DNA of 64,000 nt. Origin: Leptospira perdikensis (GTDB taxonomy: Bacteria > Spirochaetota > Leptospiria > Leptospirales > Leptospiraceae). Location: assembly GCF_004769575.1 (NCBI RefSeq), contig NZ_RQGA01000011.1:124001-188000 (forward strand). Reading direction: 5' to 3'. Under the pieces are notes generated by a model. The model did no database searches. It was not told the DNA's origin and saw nothing but the letters and a program-made list of their open reading frames with translations. The position numbers and the translations under genes are program-made. Below, piece after piece: positions 7,101-15,382 of this stretch (position 1 is the first letter of the stretch; each line of letters opens with the position of its first letter).

Positions 7101-9909
7101 TGATCCCCATCGCACAAAACCCGAATGCACTGATTTCACAAAGCCCGTATCGTAAAGTGTGATTGACAAGTTTCAGAACAATCACAGGAAATAAATTTGG
7201 TTCTGCAAGAAAGGAAGGTGCAATACAAGCATTCAGAAGCCGCATGATTGCTAAATATTTCGGATCATCGGAAACAGGTAAGTTTTCCAAACTTTCAATG
7301 GACCTTCTACCTAACTTAAATTTAAACTTTAGGATCTCACGAAGCGGAGATAAAGGACCAGCTTTTTTTGGTAATCTTACACCGAGTAACTTTAAGGCTT
7401 GTTTGAGTGTCTCCAAAACCTCTTTCATTTTGTTTTGAGTCACAAGCATAGAAGATTGGAGTTCGTAGACTAGAATTTTATCTAAGTCATTCCGAGCAAA
7501 CTTAAGGATATAATTAAAACTTTTTTCAGCTGCTTCAAAGTTTTTAGAAAGATAGGCAGATCTTGCATAAGCCAAATGGAGTTTTAAAGTATTCTCATAT
7601 TCAGAATTCCATTCGTCATCCGTCATGAGCCCGGCCATCCGATCAAAGAAAGTAAAGGCGGCATCATATGCAGATGAATTTAATGCTTTAAAACCTGCCT
7701 TTTCGTTTAAGATCCGTAACTCGGCTAACTCTTCACTACCCTTCATTTGAGAAGAACCCAAATTCAATTGGTTTACAATGGTAAACAAATGATCTTCTAG
7801 TTTGTATTTGTAAAGAATAGAAAGATAGGTTTTTCCAATTTTATAATGTAACTTTGATTTTTCTTCAGGGGAAATAATTTTATAAATTGCTTCCCGTATT
7901 TTGTCATGAGTGAAGTTTGCATCCTCCATTCCAAGAATCAGAAACTCTTCATTAGCTAGAGAAACCAAATCCATAGATGCTTTGTGAAATGGTCTTTCTG
8001 AAATCGTAGCATAGATATCGTGACGGAACCAGTTTCCAATACAAGCAGTGAGTTTGAGGGCATCGATTAATTCGGCAGACTGAAGATTAATTTTATCTAT
8101 GATTAAATCGATGACATTATCTGAGATATTTACTGAATCGATTTTATCTTTATCCCAAGACCAATGATCATCTGCAAAATAAATATAAGACCTTTCATAA
8201 AGGTTCTTAAACATTTCGTTTACATGAAATGGATTTCCTTTGGTTTTTTTCCAAAGCACTTCGGCGATGGGTCGAATTTCCGATTCCGGGACCACCAGTG
8301 TTTCCGAAACCAATAGAGCAACATCTCGTTCTCTGAGTGGTTCTAAACGAATCTCGGAAACAGGAATTTGGTTTTCATGAAGTTCTTCCAATAACCGAGA
8401 GAAAGGATCGGTTGGAAACACTTCGTTGTCTCGATAGGACAATATAATAAAAAAATGCGATATTTCTGGATCCGTTAAAACTTCTTTTAATAGAAGAATA
8501 CTCGAAGAATCAGCCCACTGCATATCATCTAAAAACAAAACAACAGGATGTTCTTTCGTACAAATGGTTCGAAGAAACTTTCGAAAAACTAAATGAAATC
8601 GATTTTCTGTCTCTAAACTATCAAGTTCTGGTGGCGCCGGCTTATCACCTAATAACTGTGAAAGTTCGGGAACTACATCAATGATTAACTTTGCATTGGC
8701 GCCGAGTGCATTAGAAAGTAAGGTTTTCCATTCTTTTACCGATGATTCACTTTCCGAAAGTAACTGTCGGACAAGACCTTGTAAGGCTAAATTGATCGCA
8801 CGATATGGAATCGATTTTTTATATAAATCAAATTTACCTGAGGCAAAGTATGCTTTTTCTCTTGTAACTGGTTTTTGGATTTCATTGATGAGTGCAGACT
8901 TTCCGATTCCAGATCTACCCGAGATCAAAAAAATTTCAATTTTACCTTCTGTCGCATCCAAAAATTTTTCTTCGAAGATTTGGAGTTGGGATTCTCTTCC
9001 GTATAATTTCTTTGGAATTTGAAACCTTGAGGATTTATCATTTTTGGCAAGTTCCATCTGGAACTGATTTAGAGCCTCACGTCCATTTTCTAAAAGAACG
9101 GATTGGATTGCTGATAAATCCGAAAGTAAACCAGTCGCTGTCTGGTAACGATCTTCCGGGTTTTTTTCCAAAAGTTTCATAATCAGATCAGAAATAATTT
9201 TTGGAGCCCCTGTTCTTTCTTTGGGAGAAAGTGGTGTTTTTGCTAAGTGTGCATGCACCATCTCCAAACTATCTGTATATAAAAAGGGAAGATCTCCTGT
9301 GATTAACTGATATAAGGTGACGCCGAAAGAATAAAAATCTGTTCTATAATCTACAGTCCGATTCATCCGGCCAGTTTGTTCAGGAGAAATATGTGCAAGA
9401 GTCCCGGTTAAGTTTTGATTCATCGGAAGATAAAAACTTCGATGAGTCAAAAGAGTTGCTGAACCAAAATCAATTACCTTTAAAGTTCCAGTATCTGGAT
9501 TATAAATTATATTCTGAGCTTTAATATCATTATGAACAATTTTTGCTTTATGAATGTCTATAAGGGCACGACAAACCTCAATGGCAATATTCAAAAAAGT
9601 GGCGATATTACTATACTTTCCACTTAACTGTAATTTAGCGAGATCTGTATAACCAACATTAGGAAATACAATGGCAACTGTATTTTGATAAGATTCTAAA
9701 TCTAAAGGCCTTAACGTATACGTTGAATCAATGGATCTTAGAATTTCAAATTCACTTTTAAAACGTGTGATCTCTTGATTGTCTGGATAATCACGATTTA
9801 ATAATTTGATCACAACGGAACCACCGGTCGTGGATTCCCCTGTATAAACAGAACTTCTTTTCCCTAAATGAAGTTCCCTGATCGCCTTATATTTTCCTAC
9901 AGTAAACAA
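4195..9909 (-). CDS. giant Ser/Thr kinase - AAA ATPase - GAF - SpoIIE/PP2C phosphatase - TPR protein
   Basis: A 1904-residue cytoplasmic signalling protein. Residues 1-265 form a eukaryotic-type kinase with Lys35, H-N-D (126-128, a variant of HRD) and D-F-G (147-149). Residues about 300-600 are a MalT/AAA_16-type ATPase with Walker A G-R-S-G-I-G-K-S (331-338) and Walker B-like V-V-L-F-L-D-D-M-Q. A long helical repeat region follows to about 1350, then a GAF domain (about 1370-1530), a coiled coil, a SpoIIE-type PP2C phosphatase (about 1590-1800, with G-D-A-M-G-K-S-M-Q-G) and a TPR tail. The kinase-ATPase-GAF order is known from large bacterial kinases that end in a histidine kinase; here the output is a phosphatase, so one chain could both phosphorylate and dephosphorylate. 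The start is a TTG with AAGGAA 5 bases upstream, near the stop of the preceding dehydrogenase. Confidence 0.93.
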   Translation of the reverse strand: MFTVGKYKAIRELHLGKRSSVYTGESTTGGSVVIKLLNRDYPDNQEITRFKSEFEILRSIDSTYTLRPLDLESYQNTVAIVFPNVGYTDLAKLQLSGKYSNIATFLNIAIEVCRALIDIHKAKIVHNDIKAQNIIYNPDTGTLKVIDFGSATLLTHRSFYLPMNQNLTGTLAHISPEQTGRMNRTVDYRTDFYSFGVTLYQLITGDLPFLYTDSLEMVHAHLAKTPLSPKERTGAPKIISDLIMKLLEKNPEDRYQTATGLLSDLSAIQSVLLENGREALNQFQMELAKNDKSSRFQIPKKLYGRESQLQIFEEKFLDATEGKIEIFLISGRSGIGKSALINEIQKPVTREKAYFASGKFDLYKKSIPYRAINLALQGLVRQLLSESESSVKEWKTLLSNALGANAKLIIDVVPELSQLLGDKPAPPELDSLETENRFHLVFRKFLRTICTKEHPVVLFLDDMQWADSSSILLLKEVLTDPEISHFFIILSYRDNEVFPTDPFSRLLEELHENQIPVSEIRLEPLRERDVALLVSETLVVPESEIRPIAEVLWKKTKGNPFHVNEMFKNLYERSYIYFADDHWSWDKDKIDSVNISDNVIDLIIDKINLQSAELIDALKLTACIGNWFRHDIYATISERPFHKASMDLVSLANEEFLILGMEDANFTHDKIREAIYKIISPEEKSKLHYKIGKTYLSILYKYKLEDHLFTIVNQLNLGSSQMKGSEELAELRILNEKAGFKALNSSAYDAAFTFFDRMAGLMTDDEWNSEYENTLKLHLAYARSAYLSKNFEAAEKSFNYILKFARNDLDKILVYELQSSMLVTQNKMKEVLETLKQALKLLGVRLPKKAGPLSPLREILKFKFKLGRRSIESLENLPVSDDPKYLAIMRLLNACIAPSFLAEPNLFPVIVLKLVNHTLRYGLCEISAFGFCAMGIIQGSGLGNYDDGLKFGQLGVRLLDSLEAKTFRCRTLFMFACMISPWKNHTRDSRPIFWESFLAGMETGDLQYSSYSLNNIHFQGLAFRENLEDLYKSQLRYDASLLSLRQNHAYQVHRLNLQLVENMRGESADSMCLEGRYFSETETVAEWLSTGNANALFDYYLCKLRIEYFLGDKGKAYEYSTKLDTLEGAMFGMMFVPEHVFLGALVAFSLIVDEKNPPGVTTATLKKRLYGFEKRMKVWAKSSPENFAHKYEIISALLLYLANEKTQAVIACKAAISSARESSYILEEAIANEFLVRMWKETGFEQYSNLHLVEAHYRYGKYGFLSKVKQLEANHISLKKYIGRNFRTDSTDSLSLFSTTKDIFGDVGSSLDINTVIKASQTISGEIQLNRLLEKMMKILIENAGAERGYFILKSDSGWQVLAESEAEKESVFVYSESPFAIDFLEPVAYVNQNKIPSQIIGYVVRTGLVVICGDAAREGDFKNDPYVKSTLPKSLLCYPILSHGTVVGIVYLENNLTTDAFTPGRVEILKILSSQIAVSIENSLLYTNLEQKVDERTKELNYALTEVKGLKEQQDGDYFLASLLIEPLTQNLATSSNMNIQFLTEQKKKFSYKQWNSEIGGDLCVSSSIQLQNKKYIVVLNGDAMGKSMQGASGALVIGSVFEAIIKRNGQSEEVRDITPEKWVSNAYTELHSTLVTFDGSMLISMFLCLIDDETGFFYFLNAEHPRPVIYRNHKTFFLPHNYVCAKLGLLASKKALQVNTFQLEKGDLLLVGSDGRDDILIGSEVEMEVNEDDELFLKTTLEGQGDLESIRDAIKSHGELIDDLSLIRVEYIGEGSPIHVLSNHPKHFVYLRALTLYKQKKWTDVEQIISNNFASIHEAPLSVQKIYLYTEHRMSAFPLEFAVNYVQKNPSDSLTLFYIAEALYENGDFSAAFDYSERVQLRRPYHKENNILFARLLELRRK

Positions 9910-9918
9910 TGAAGTTCC

Positions 9919-10683
9919 TTATCTAGCTGTTTTGCCACCGTCTACTGGTATCACAGCCCCTGTGATAAAAGCAGCTCCGTCTGTTGACAACCAAACACAA
10001 GTTTTTGCAACTTCTTCTGGTGTTGCCATTCTACCCAAAGCATAGGATTTCATTCTTTCTTTTTTTACTTCTTCAGGGTTCGGAACGTTCGCATAAAATA
10101 CATCATCCATTTCAGTTTGGATTCCACCAGGGCACAAAGCAACCACACGAATTCCTGCCGATCCATACTCCAAAGCGGCCGATTTAGTGAGCCCGATGAT
10201 TCCGTGTTTTGTCATGGAATAAGGGCCGGCTTTTTCCTTTCCTCGAACACCCAAGGCCGAAGATACATTGATGATCACACCACCCTTCCCCTGAGCCAAA
10301 AATTGTTTTAACTCAAATTGCATAGAAAGAAAGGTTCCTTTTAAATTTACATCCATTACAGAATCAAAAATATCTAATGGATAATCAGCGGTGGCTTTCA
10401 AAACTCCAGAAATCCCTGCATTATTAACCGCAACATCGATAGATCCATATTTGCTGACAATTGATTCAACAAAATTACGAACCGCTTCCGATTGTGTGAC
10501 ATCACAACGAACAAAAATTCCAGTGCCACCTTGTTTTTCAAGAAGGGCTAAAGTCTCTTCTCCTTCTTGTTTTCGTCTTCCGCAAAACCCAACCACATAA
10601 CCAGCGTTTGCAAATTCCAAAACAATGGATCTACCGAGTCCAGAAGTTCCGCCGGTTACTAATGCTACTTTTTTTCCGCTCAT
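9919..10683 (-). CDS. short-chain dehydrogenase/reductase, FabG-like
   Basis: A 254-residue classical SDR. It shows G-G-T-S-G-L-G-R-S near residue 11, the N-N-A-G motif, an S at S-S-A-L and the catalytic Y-S-M-T-K, with the C-terminal V-D-G-G ending typical of FabG-type oxidoreductases. It is NAD(P)-dependent; the substrate is unknown, although 3-ketoacyl or related carbonyl reduction is common in this group. Its ATG overlaps the stop of the AfsA-PilZ gene (ATGA), so the two are translationally coupled and may act on the same compound. The giant kinase gene follows 9 bases later. Confidence 0.88.
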   Translation of the reverse strand: MSGKKVALVTGGTSGLGRSIVLEFANAGYVVGFCGRRKQEGEETLALLEKQGGTGIFVRCDVTQSEAVRNFVESIVSKYGSIDVAVNNAGISGVLKATADYPLDIFDSVMDVNLKGTFLSMQFELKQFLAQGKGGVIINVSSALGVRGKEKAGPYSMTKHGIIGLTKSAALEYGSAGIRVVALCPGGIQTEMDDVFYANVPNPEEVKKERMKSYALGRMATPEEVAKTCVWLSTDGAAFITGAVIPVDGGKTAR

Positions 10684-11939
10684 TGGATTTCCCTTTCTTC
10701 GATCAAACGTCCGTAACGATTGATTGCTTCCTTTACATTTGCCCGATCCAATTCGGAAATCGATTCAAAACGAAAACCGGCAAAGAAGGTGTCCTCATTA
10801 TTATCGTCTTCTTTGACCCATAATAAAATACAAGTTCCATGAACGAAACCGACAATATCAAAATGCATAAAAAATTCAAGTTGTTGGCTATTGGCCAAAT
10901 CACCGGGATGAATCCCGGAGCAGCGCACCATAAACCCGGAATTTGAAATATTTTCGATGGTCGAAACAATATTACGTCCATTTTCCCTAACAGAAATGTT
11001 GTTCTTAAATTGATCCAGAATTCGAAATCTTGGATCGATTTCATATACTTCTTCCTGTGTGCTTTTTAAGCGTTTGTATACTTTTAATGGCAGAATACTT
11101 GCAGCCATTTCAATCCTGGTGATTTCTTGGTTTTCCTGATAGGCAGTGATTTCCAATTTCGAGTAATTCCAATAACCTGATTTACTGTTTTTGGTCTCAA
11201 TGGCTTTCGCTCGTAATTTGATTGGCATGTTCATTTTGGCGTATTGGAAAAACTCTGAATTCAAATATAACAATAAAAAGGTGACCCCTTCAAATGGGAC
11301 CTTTCCATACATATGATTACAAGCAATTCCGAATTGCCTCGCTGCCTCTACGATTTGCATTCCCGAAATATGTTTTAAATTGGGTGGTGAAAAAAATCTA
11401 TGTCCGGGGGGGATATAAAGGTTCGCAAAAAAAGTATCCTTTTTCGGAATCTCAACTACTGGTTCAAAGATTGATGATATCCTTGATTTCTCTACATTGC
11501 CGACATAGTAGTCTCGACGTTTGATGATCTGAAGGATACGAATCTCATCGGATTCTGTGACTTTATCGTTTAATATATATTGTTGTAGTTCTGAATCAAA
11601 GTGATAGAAGGTGCTAATAAAATCTCTTTGAGTTTCATCGACTCCGGCATCTTCTAAAATTCTTTCCGCCGATTCTTTACGAATGCGATAAGGAATTGTT
11701 TTTAGTTGATAATAACTACCACTAGTATCTTGTCTTTTTGCATAGTATTGTAGCAAAAAATCGATTTCTTCACTACTTAGCTTAGGAAAGAGATGTTCCT
11801 CCATGATTACAGATGTAATCATTCTAGGCAGAGCCCTTCGAATATTGGAAACAAAACTATCATCTTGATAGTAAGTTCTTGTATAACGTTTATCGAGAGG
11901 TAAAACTGCTGGAAATTCTTCTTTTTCAAAAACCTTCAT
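10680..11939 (-). CDS. AfsA-like hotdog domain fused to a PilZ domain
   Basis: About 419 residues. The N-terminal 150 residues are helical and unrecognised. The middle has H-R-F-F-S-P-P-N-L-K-H, G-M-Q-I-V-E-A-A-R-Q and a following V-P-F-E-G-V-T-F block, which matches the hotdog fold of the A-factor biosynthesis protein AfsA (condensation of a beta-ketoacyl chain with a glycerol-type C3 unit). The C-terminal 110 residues carry R-E-N-G-R followed by I-E-N-I-S-N-S-G-F, the RxxxR...(D/N)xSxxG signature of c-di-GMP-binding PilZ domains. ATG at 11939 is preferred; a TTG three codons upstream (11948) is possible, and neither has a strong ribosome site. The gene is translationally coupled to a dehydrogenase. 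No membrane segment seen. Catalysis is inferred, not shown. Confidence 0.72.
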   Translation of the reverse strand: MKVFEKEEFPAVLPLDKRYTRTYYQDDSFVSNIRRALPRMITSVIMEEHLFPKLSSEEIDFLLQYYAKRQDTSGSYYQLKTIPYRIRKESAERILEDAGVDETQRDFISTFYHFDSELQQYILNDKVTESDEIRILQIIKRRDYYVGNVEKSRISSIFEPVVEIPKKDTFFANLYIPPGHRFFSPPNLKHISGMQIVEAARQFGIACNHMYGKVPFEGVTFLLLYLNSEFFQYAKMNMPIKLRAKAIETKNSKSGYWNYSKLEITAYQENQEITRIEMAASILPLKVYKRLKSTQEEVYEIDPRFRILDQFKNNISVRENGRNIVSTIENISNSGFMVRCSGIHPGDLANSQQLEFFMHFDIVGFVHGTCILLWVKEDDNNEDTFFAGFRFESISELDRANVKEAINRYGRLIEEREIQ

Positions 11940-12020
11940 ATGGATCAACCGGAAATCTACTCTAGGGTTCGTCCGTAGATTCCGATGGGATAGAATTCAG
12001 CGCAACTAAATTAACAATGT

Positions 12021-12040
12021 ATTGACAAATTTATGTCAAT
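12021..12040. promoter_or_regulatory. perfect 7-bp inverted repeat in the usp-PilZ gap
   Basis: ATTGACAAATTTATGTCAAT is a perfect inverted repeat (7-base arms, 6-base spacer). It lies directly after the stress-protein stop and upstream of the AfsA-PilZ gene. On the minus strand its TTGACA could serve as a -35 box with a weak -10 about 17 bases on, so the palindrome could be an operator. There is no T-run, so a terminator is unlikely. Confidence 0.4.
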
Positions 12041-12041
12041 T

Positions 12042-12473
12042 TCACCTAACGATTGTTACGGAACAAGGTGCGTAATGTACAACGCGATCAGAAACACTTC
12101 CCATGATGAATCTTCCAAGAATTCCGTGTCCCCTACTTCCGATCACAATCAAATCTGCTTTTTCTTTTTCAGCAAGTTTACAAATTTCTTCGGCTGGATA
12201 ACCTTCTATGACCACACGTTCCCATTTTACGGTGGTCTCATCCAAAATGGGATGTATTTTTTCAAAACGCTGCTCAGAGATCCATTTCACTCGGTCTTTC
12301 CCTGCTGGAGCCGCATCATAATACCCTGGCAAAGGACCAAAATCCTCAATCACTTCCACAATGTAACATTTTGCATTACTTGCCTTTGCGATAGCTAAAC
12401 CAAATTCCAATGCTTTGGCAGAACTTGGAGAACCATCGATAGGGATGATCAGTTTTTGAATCAATTTTTCCAT
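12042..12473 (-). CDS. universal stress protein, UspA family
   Basis: A 143-residue single-domain Usp. It begins with the L-I-I-P-I-D-G-S strand and ends with the ATP-binding signature G-S-R-G-H-G followed by nine residues and G-S-V-S-D-R-V-V, then C-S-V-T-I-V-R. This G-x2-G-x9-G-(S/T) pattern predicts the ATP-binding subtype (MJ0577-like). Usp proteins are cytoplasmic and induced by starvation or stress; the direct target is generally unknown. It is separated by 128 bases from the potC stop and by a palindrome-bearing gap from the gene downstream, so it may have its own promoter. Confidence 0.93.
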   Translation of the reverse strand: MEKLIQKLIIPIDGSPSSAKALEFGLAIAKASNAKCYIVEVIEDFGPLPGYYDAAPAGKDRVKWISEQRFEKIHPILDETTVKWERVVIEGYPAEEICKLAEKEKADLIVIGSRGHGILGRFIMGSVSDRVVHYAPCSVTIVR

Positions 12474-12518
12474 ACAAGAAGTCTACCACCTTCTCTAGTT
12501 TCGAAAAGTGAAATTCCT

Positions 12519-12532
12519 TTGATAAATGTCAA
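12519..12532. promoter_or_regulatory. imperfect palindrome upstream of the stress protein gene
   Basis: TTGATAAATGTCAA lies about 46 bases before the stress-protein start and reads TTGACATTTATCAA on the transcribed strand, giving a consensus -35 hexamer. It differs at only two positions from the palindrome before the CarD-type gene at 38851-38864. No convincing -10 box was found at the right distance. Confidence 0.3.
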
Positions 12533-12601
12533 AATTGGACGATTCCCAGAGTTTTTAGGAGTCCGAAGTATGAATGTGAGTTTTTAGCGAATTTGGTGGG
12601 A

Positions 12602-13405
12602 TTACTTTTTCCCACCCTCATCTTCTTTGGTTAAATAATAAGCTACAAGAATCGGCAGTGTTGTGACAAGAATCACAAATACCGCCACCACATTGGTAAC
12701 AGGCCTTTGCCTTGGACGAATGAATTCTGTTAACATCCAAATAGGAACCGTAGATTGTTGGCCTGCAGTAAAAGTTGTCACAATCACTTCATCAAATGAT
12801 AACGCAAACGACAACATACCACCAGCTAACAAAGCAGTAGCGATATTAGGTAAAATAACAAAACGAAATGTTTGCCATGGATTGGCACCTAAATCCATAG
12901 AGGCTTCTACCATGGAATGCGAACTTCTTCGAAGTCTTGCAAGCACATTGTTATACACAGTTACAATACAAAAAGTTGCGTGAGCAATGACAATGGTCCA
13001 AGTACTAAAAGGAATTCCAAAAAGAGACATGGCAGAACGAAGAGAAATTCCCGTCACAATTCCGGGAAGAGCAATGGGTAAAATCACAAGAAAAGAAATC
13101 ACTTCTCTTCCGAAAAATTTACTTCTGTAGACGGCAAGGCATGCTAAAGTTCCCAGAATGATTGCCATGACCGTGGAGATCGACGCCACTTGAGAAGACA
13201 AAATAATTGCTTCCCAAATATCATTTCTATCCCAAGCCACACCAAACCATTTTAGAGTAAATCCCGGTAACGGGAATTGAAATGTTTTTTCATCAGTAGA
13301 GAAAGCATACATGATGATGATAAAGATGGGGATATGAATGAAAAGAAAACCAAGAATGGTCGCAACTTTTAACCCGATGGTTCCAAAATTCCATTTAGAG
13401 GGCAT
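12602..13405 (-). CDS. potC: putrescine/spermidine ABC transporter permease, PotC type
   Basis: A 267-residue inner-membrane permease with about six hydrophobic segments. The coupling motif that docks onto the ATPase is visible as E-A-S-M-D-L-G-A-N-P-W-Q-T-F-R-F followed by I-L-P. Similarity in layout to PotC/YdcV identifies the polyamine branch of the family. It overlaps the potB 3' end by 11 bases and has GGAG 6 bases before its ATG. It is the last gene of potDABC, which is transcribed away from the GABA/putrescine oxidation genes. Substrate choice between putrescine and spermidine is inferred from that neighbourhood. Confidence 0.92.
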   Translation of the reverse strand: MPSKWNFGTIGLKVATILGFLFIHIPIFIIIMYAFSTDEKTFQFPLPGFTLKWFGVAWDRNDIWEAIILSSQVASISTVMAIILGTLACLAVYRSKFFGREVISFLVILPIALPGIVTGISLRSAMSLFGIPFSTWTIVIAHATFCIVTVYNNVLARLRRSSHSMVEASMDLGANPWQTFRFVILPNIATALLAGGMLSFALSFDEVIVTTFTAGQQSTVPIWMLTEFIRPRQRPVTNVVAVFVILVTTLPILVAYYLTKEDEGGKK

Positions 13406-14312
13406 CGAAAGCTCCTAATCGTTTTGCAATCATTAGGTAAACCATCATGATGACAATAGGGATAACTGAAAAAGCTGCCGCCAAAGGAATGTTACCTGCT
13501 GTTCCTTGGTGAGTATAAACGGCCATTCCGATAAAGTAACTAGAATTTCCAATAATGGTTGGAATGATATAATCACCTAACGTTAATGAGAACGTAAAAA
13601 TAGAACCTGCCACCACACCCGGGAATGCCAAAGGTAATACAACTTTTCGAAACGTTTGAGCAGGTCCACCACCTAAATCAGATGATGCTTCTAAAAGTGA
13701 TTTAGGAATTCGTTCTAATGAAGCTTGGATCGGAAGAATCATATAAGGAAGCCAAATATAAACAAAAACTAAAAACATACCAATATAGGAAAAGGATAAA
13801 GACGTTCCACCGATAACGGGAATGGCTAGAATTACATCCAATACATGTAATAGGCCAAGTTCCTCCAAACACCAAGTAAGAATCCCTTCTTTTGCCATAA
13901 TGAGTTTCCAGGAATAAACCTTTACAAGGTAACTCGACCAAAGTGGAAGCATGACTCCCAAATATAAAACGGGTTTTAATTTAGGTCCTGCATACATCGC
14001 CATATAATAAGCAATAGGGAATGCAATGATCGCACTCACAATAGTGACAGTAAATGCCATAGTTGTTGTACGTATGATGATATCCCAATTTGTACTTTGA
14101 CGAAATAGATCATAATAAGATTCTAATGTAAATTCTCGTTTGATGACTCCTGAAAAAGAATCAATAGAGAAAAAACTTTGAATGAGGAGTGTAAAAAGAG
14201 AACCCAAATACACAACCCCGAGCCAAATGAGAAGTGGCGCGAGTAATAAAAATATCGCAAGGCCCTTACGATAGAAAAGGAAAGTAAAAAACTTATCAAA
14301 GGTACTTGTCAT
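13395..14312 (-). CDS. potB: putrescine/spermidine ABC transporter permease, PotB type
   Basis: A 305-residue integral membrane protein with a long first hydrophobic segment at about 17-45 and five more. The ATPase coupling motif is E-A-S-S-D-L-G-G-G-P-A-Q-T-F-R-K followed by V-L-P-L-A-F-P-G. It pairs with PotC to form the channel. It has GAGGATT before its ATG and starts 10 bases after potA ends. A plain PotB of normal length with nothing unusual. Confidence 0.92.
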   Translation of the reverse strand: MTSTFDKFFTFLFYRKGLAIFLLLAPLLIWLGVVYLGSLFTLLIQSFFSIDSFSGVIKREFTLESYYDLFRQSTNWDIIIRTTTMAFTVTIVSAIIAFPIAYYMAMYAGPKLKPVLYLGVMLPLWSSYLVKVYSWKLIMAKEGILTWCLEELGLLHVLDVILAIPVIGGTSLSFSYIGMFLVFVYIWLPYMILPIQASLERIPKSLLEASSDLGGGPAQTFRKVVLPLAFPGVVAGSIFTFSLTLGDYIIPTIIGNSSYFIGMAVYTHQGTAGNIPLAAAFSVIPIVIMMVYLMIAKRLGAFDAL

Positions 14313-14322
14313 TTACAAATCC

Positions 14323-15348
14323 TCAAAGCAGATGCATATCTGAATCTTTCCAACCCACAAGCACTTCCGAACCAACAGCAATGTTTTCTGCAGAAATTTT
14401 TAGGTTTTGAGTTGAGGCAATGATCCGAGAACCATTCGGAGTTTCAAAATGCATTTTAGAAGTAGCACCAGAATAGACTTGGCTTTTCAAAATAGCCTTA
14501 AAGGTTCTGTATCCCGTCGAGTGATTGTCTTCTTTAGCGTTAGCAAATACATGGACACGTTCCGGACGAATCATTCCTTTTCCATTTTGACCCGTTAGCC
14601 GTTTGGTTTCTTCTACGGAAAGGATATTTGAAGTTCCAACAAAGTTTGCTACAAATTCTGTTTTGGGACGATCGTATAATTCTTCTGGTGTGGCAATTTG
14701 CTCCACCTTACCTTTATTAAAGACGGCTATCCGATCGGACATAGAAAGAGCTTCTTCTTGGTCATGAGTGACAAAGATAAAAGTAATCCCTACTTCTTTT
14801 TGGATGGCTTTGAGTTCCAATTGCATCTCTTCTCGTAATTTGAGATCCAGTGCACCAAGTGGTTCATCTAACAAAAGTACACCGGGACGATTGATAAGAG
14901 CCCGTGCCAGTGCAATCCTTTGGCGTTGGCCCCCAGAAAGTTCTGATGGTTTGCGATTTCCTACATCTGGAAGACGAACCATGGAAAGCATCTCTGACAC
15001 TCTTTGGTTCAATTCCTTAGTTGCAGTTTTTTTGATTTTTAAACCATACCCAACATTTTCTGCAACCGTCATATGAGGAAATAACGCATAGTCTTGGAAG
15101 ACTGTGTTTACATTTCTTTTGTAAGGTGGAATGCCTGTGACATCAACACCTTCCAAAAGAACCCTTCCCGAAGTTGTATCTTGAAATCCCGCCACCATTC
15201 GGAGGCAGGTAGTTTTTCCCGACCCGGAAGGGCCTAACATTGAAAAGAATTCACCTTTTCTAATCCCGAAGGAGACATCATCCACCGCTATAAATTGGTC
15301 GAATTTCCTTGTGACATTTTGAAATTCAACATCGTAAACTTGGTCCAT
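14323..15348 (-). CDS. potA: polyamine ABC transporter ATP-binding protein
   Basis: A 341-residue ABC ATPase powering the uptake system. Motifs in order: Walker A G-P-S-G-S-G-K-T, Q-loop F-Q-D-Y-A-L-F-P-H, signature L-S-G-G-Q-R-Q-R, Walker B L-L-L-D-E-P-L-G-A-L-D and the switch His in F-V-T-H-D. After about residue 240 a TOBE-like domain (I-R-P-E-R-V) follows, as is typical for PotA. A strong site GAAGGAGAAGGA precedes the ATG. The gene sits between the binding protein and potB. Confidence 0.95.
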   Translation of the reverse strand: MDQVYDVEFQNVTRKFDQFIAVDDVSFGIRKGEFFSMLGPSGSGKTTCLRMVAGFQDTTSGRVLLEGVDVTGIPPYKRNVNTVFQDYALFPHMTVAENVGYGLKIKKTATKELNQRVSEMLSMVRLPDVGNRKPSELSGGQRQRIALARALINRPGVLLLDEPLGALDLKLREEMQLELKAIQKEVGITFIFVTHDQEEALSMSDRIAVFNKGKVEQIATPEELYDRPKTEFVANFVGTSNILSVEETKRLTGQNGKGMIRPERVHVFANAKEDNHSTGYRTFKAILKSQVYSGATSKMHFETPNGSRIIASTQNLKISAENIAVGSEVLVGWKDSDMHLL

Positions 15349-15382
15349 TCCTTCTCCTTCAGTATTCTATGATGTTAGGATC

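Noticed and set aside
12021..12040. Palindrome after the stress-protein stop as a terminator
   Set aside because: Stem is AT-rich and no T-run follows on either strand; an operator fits better.
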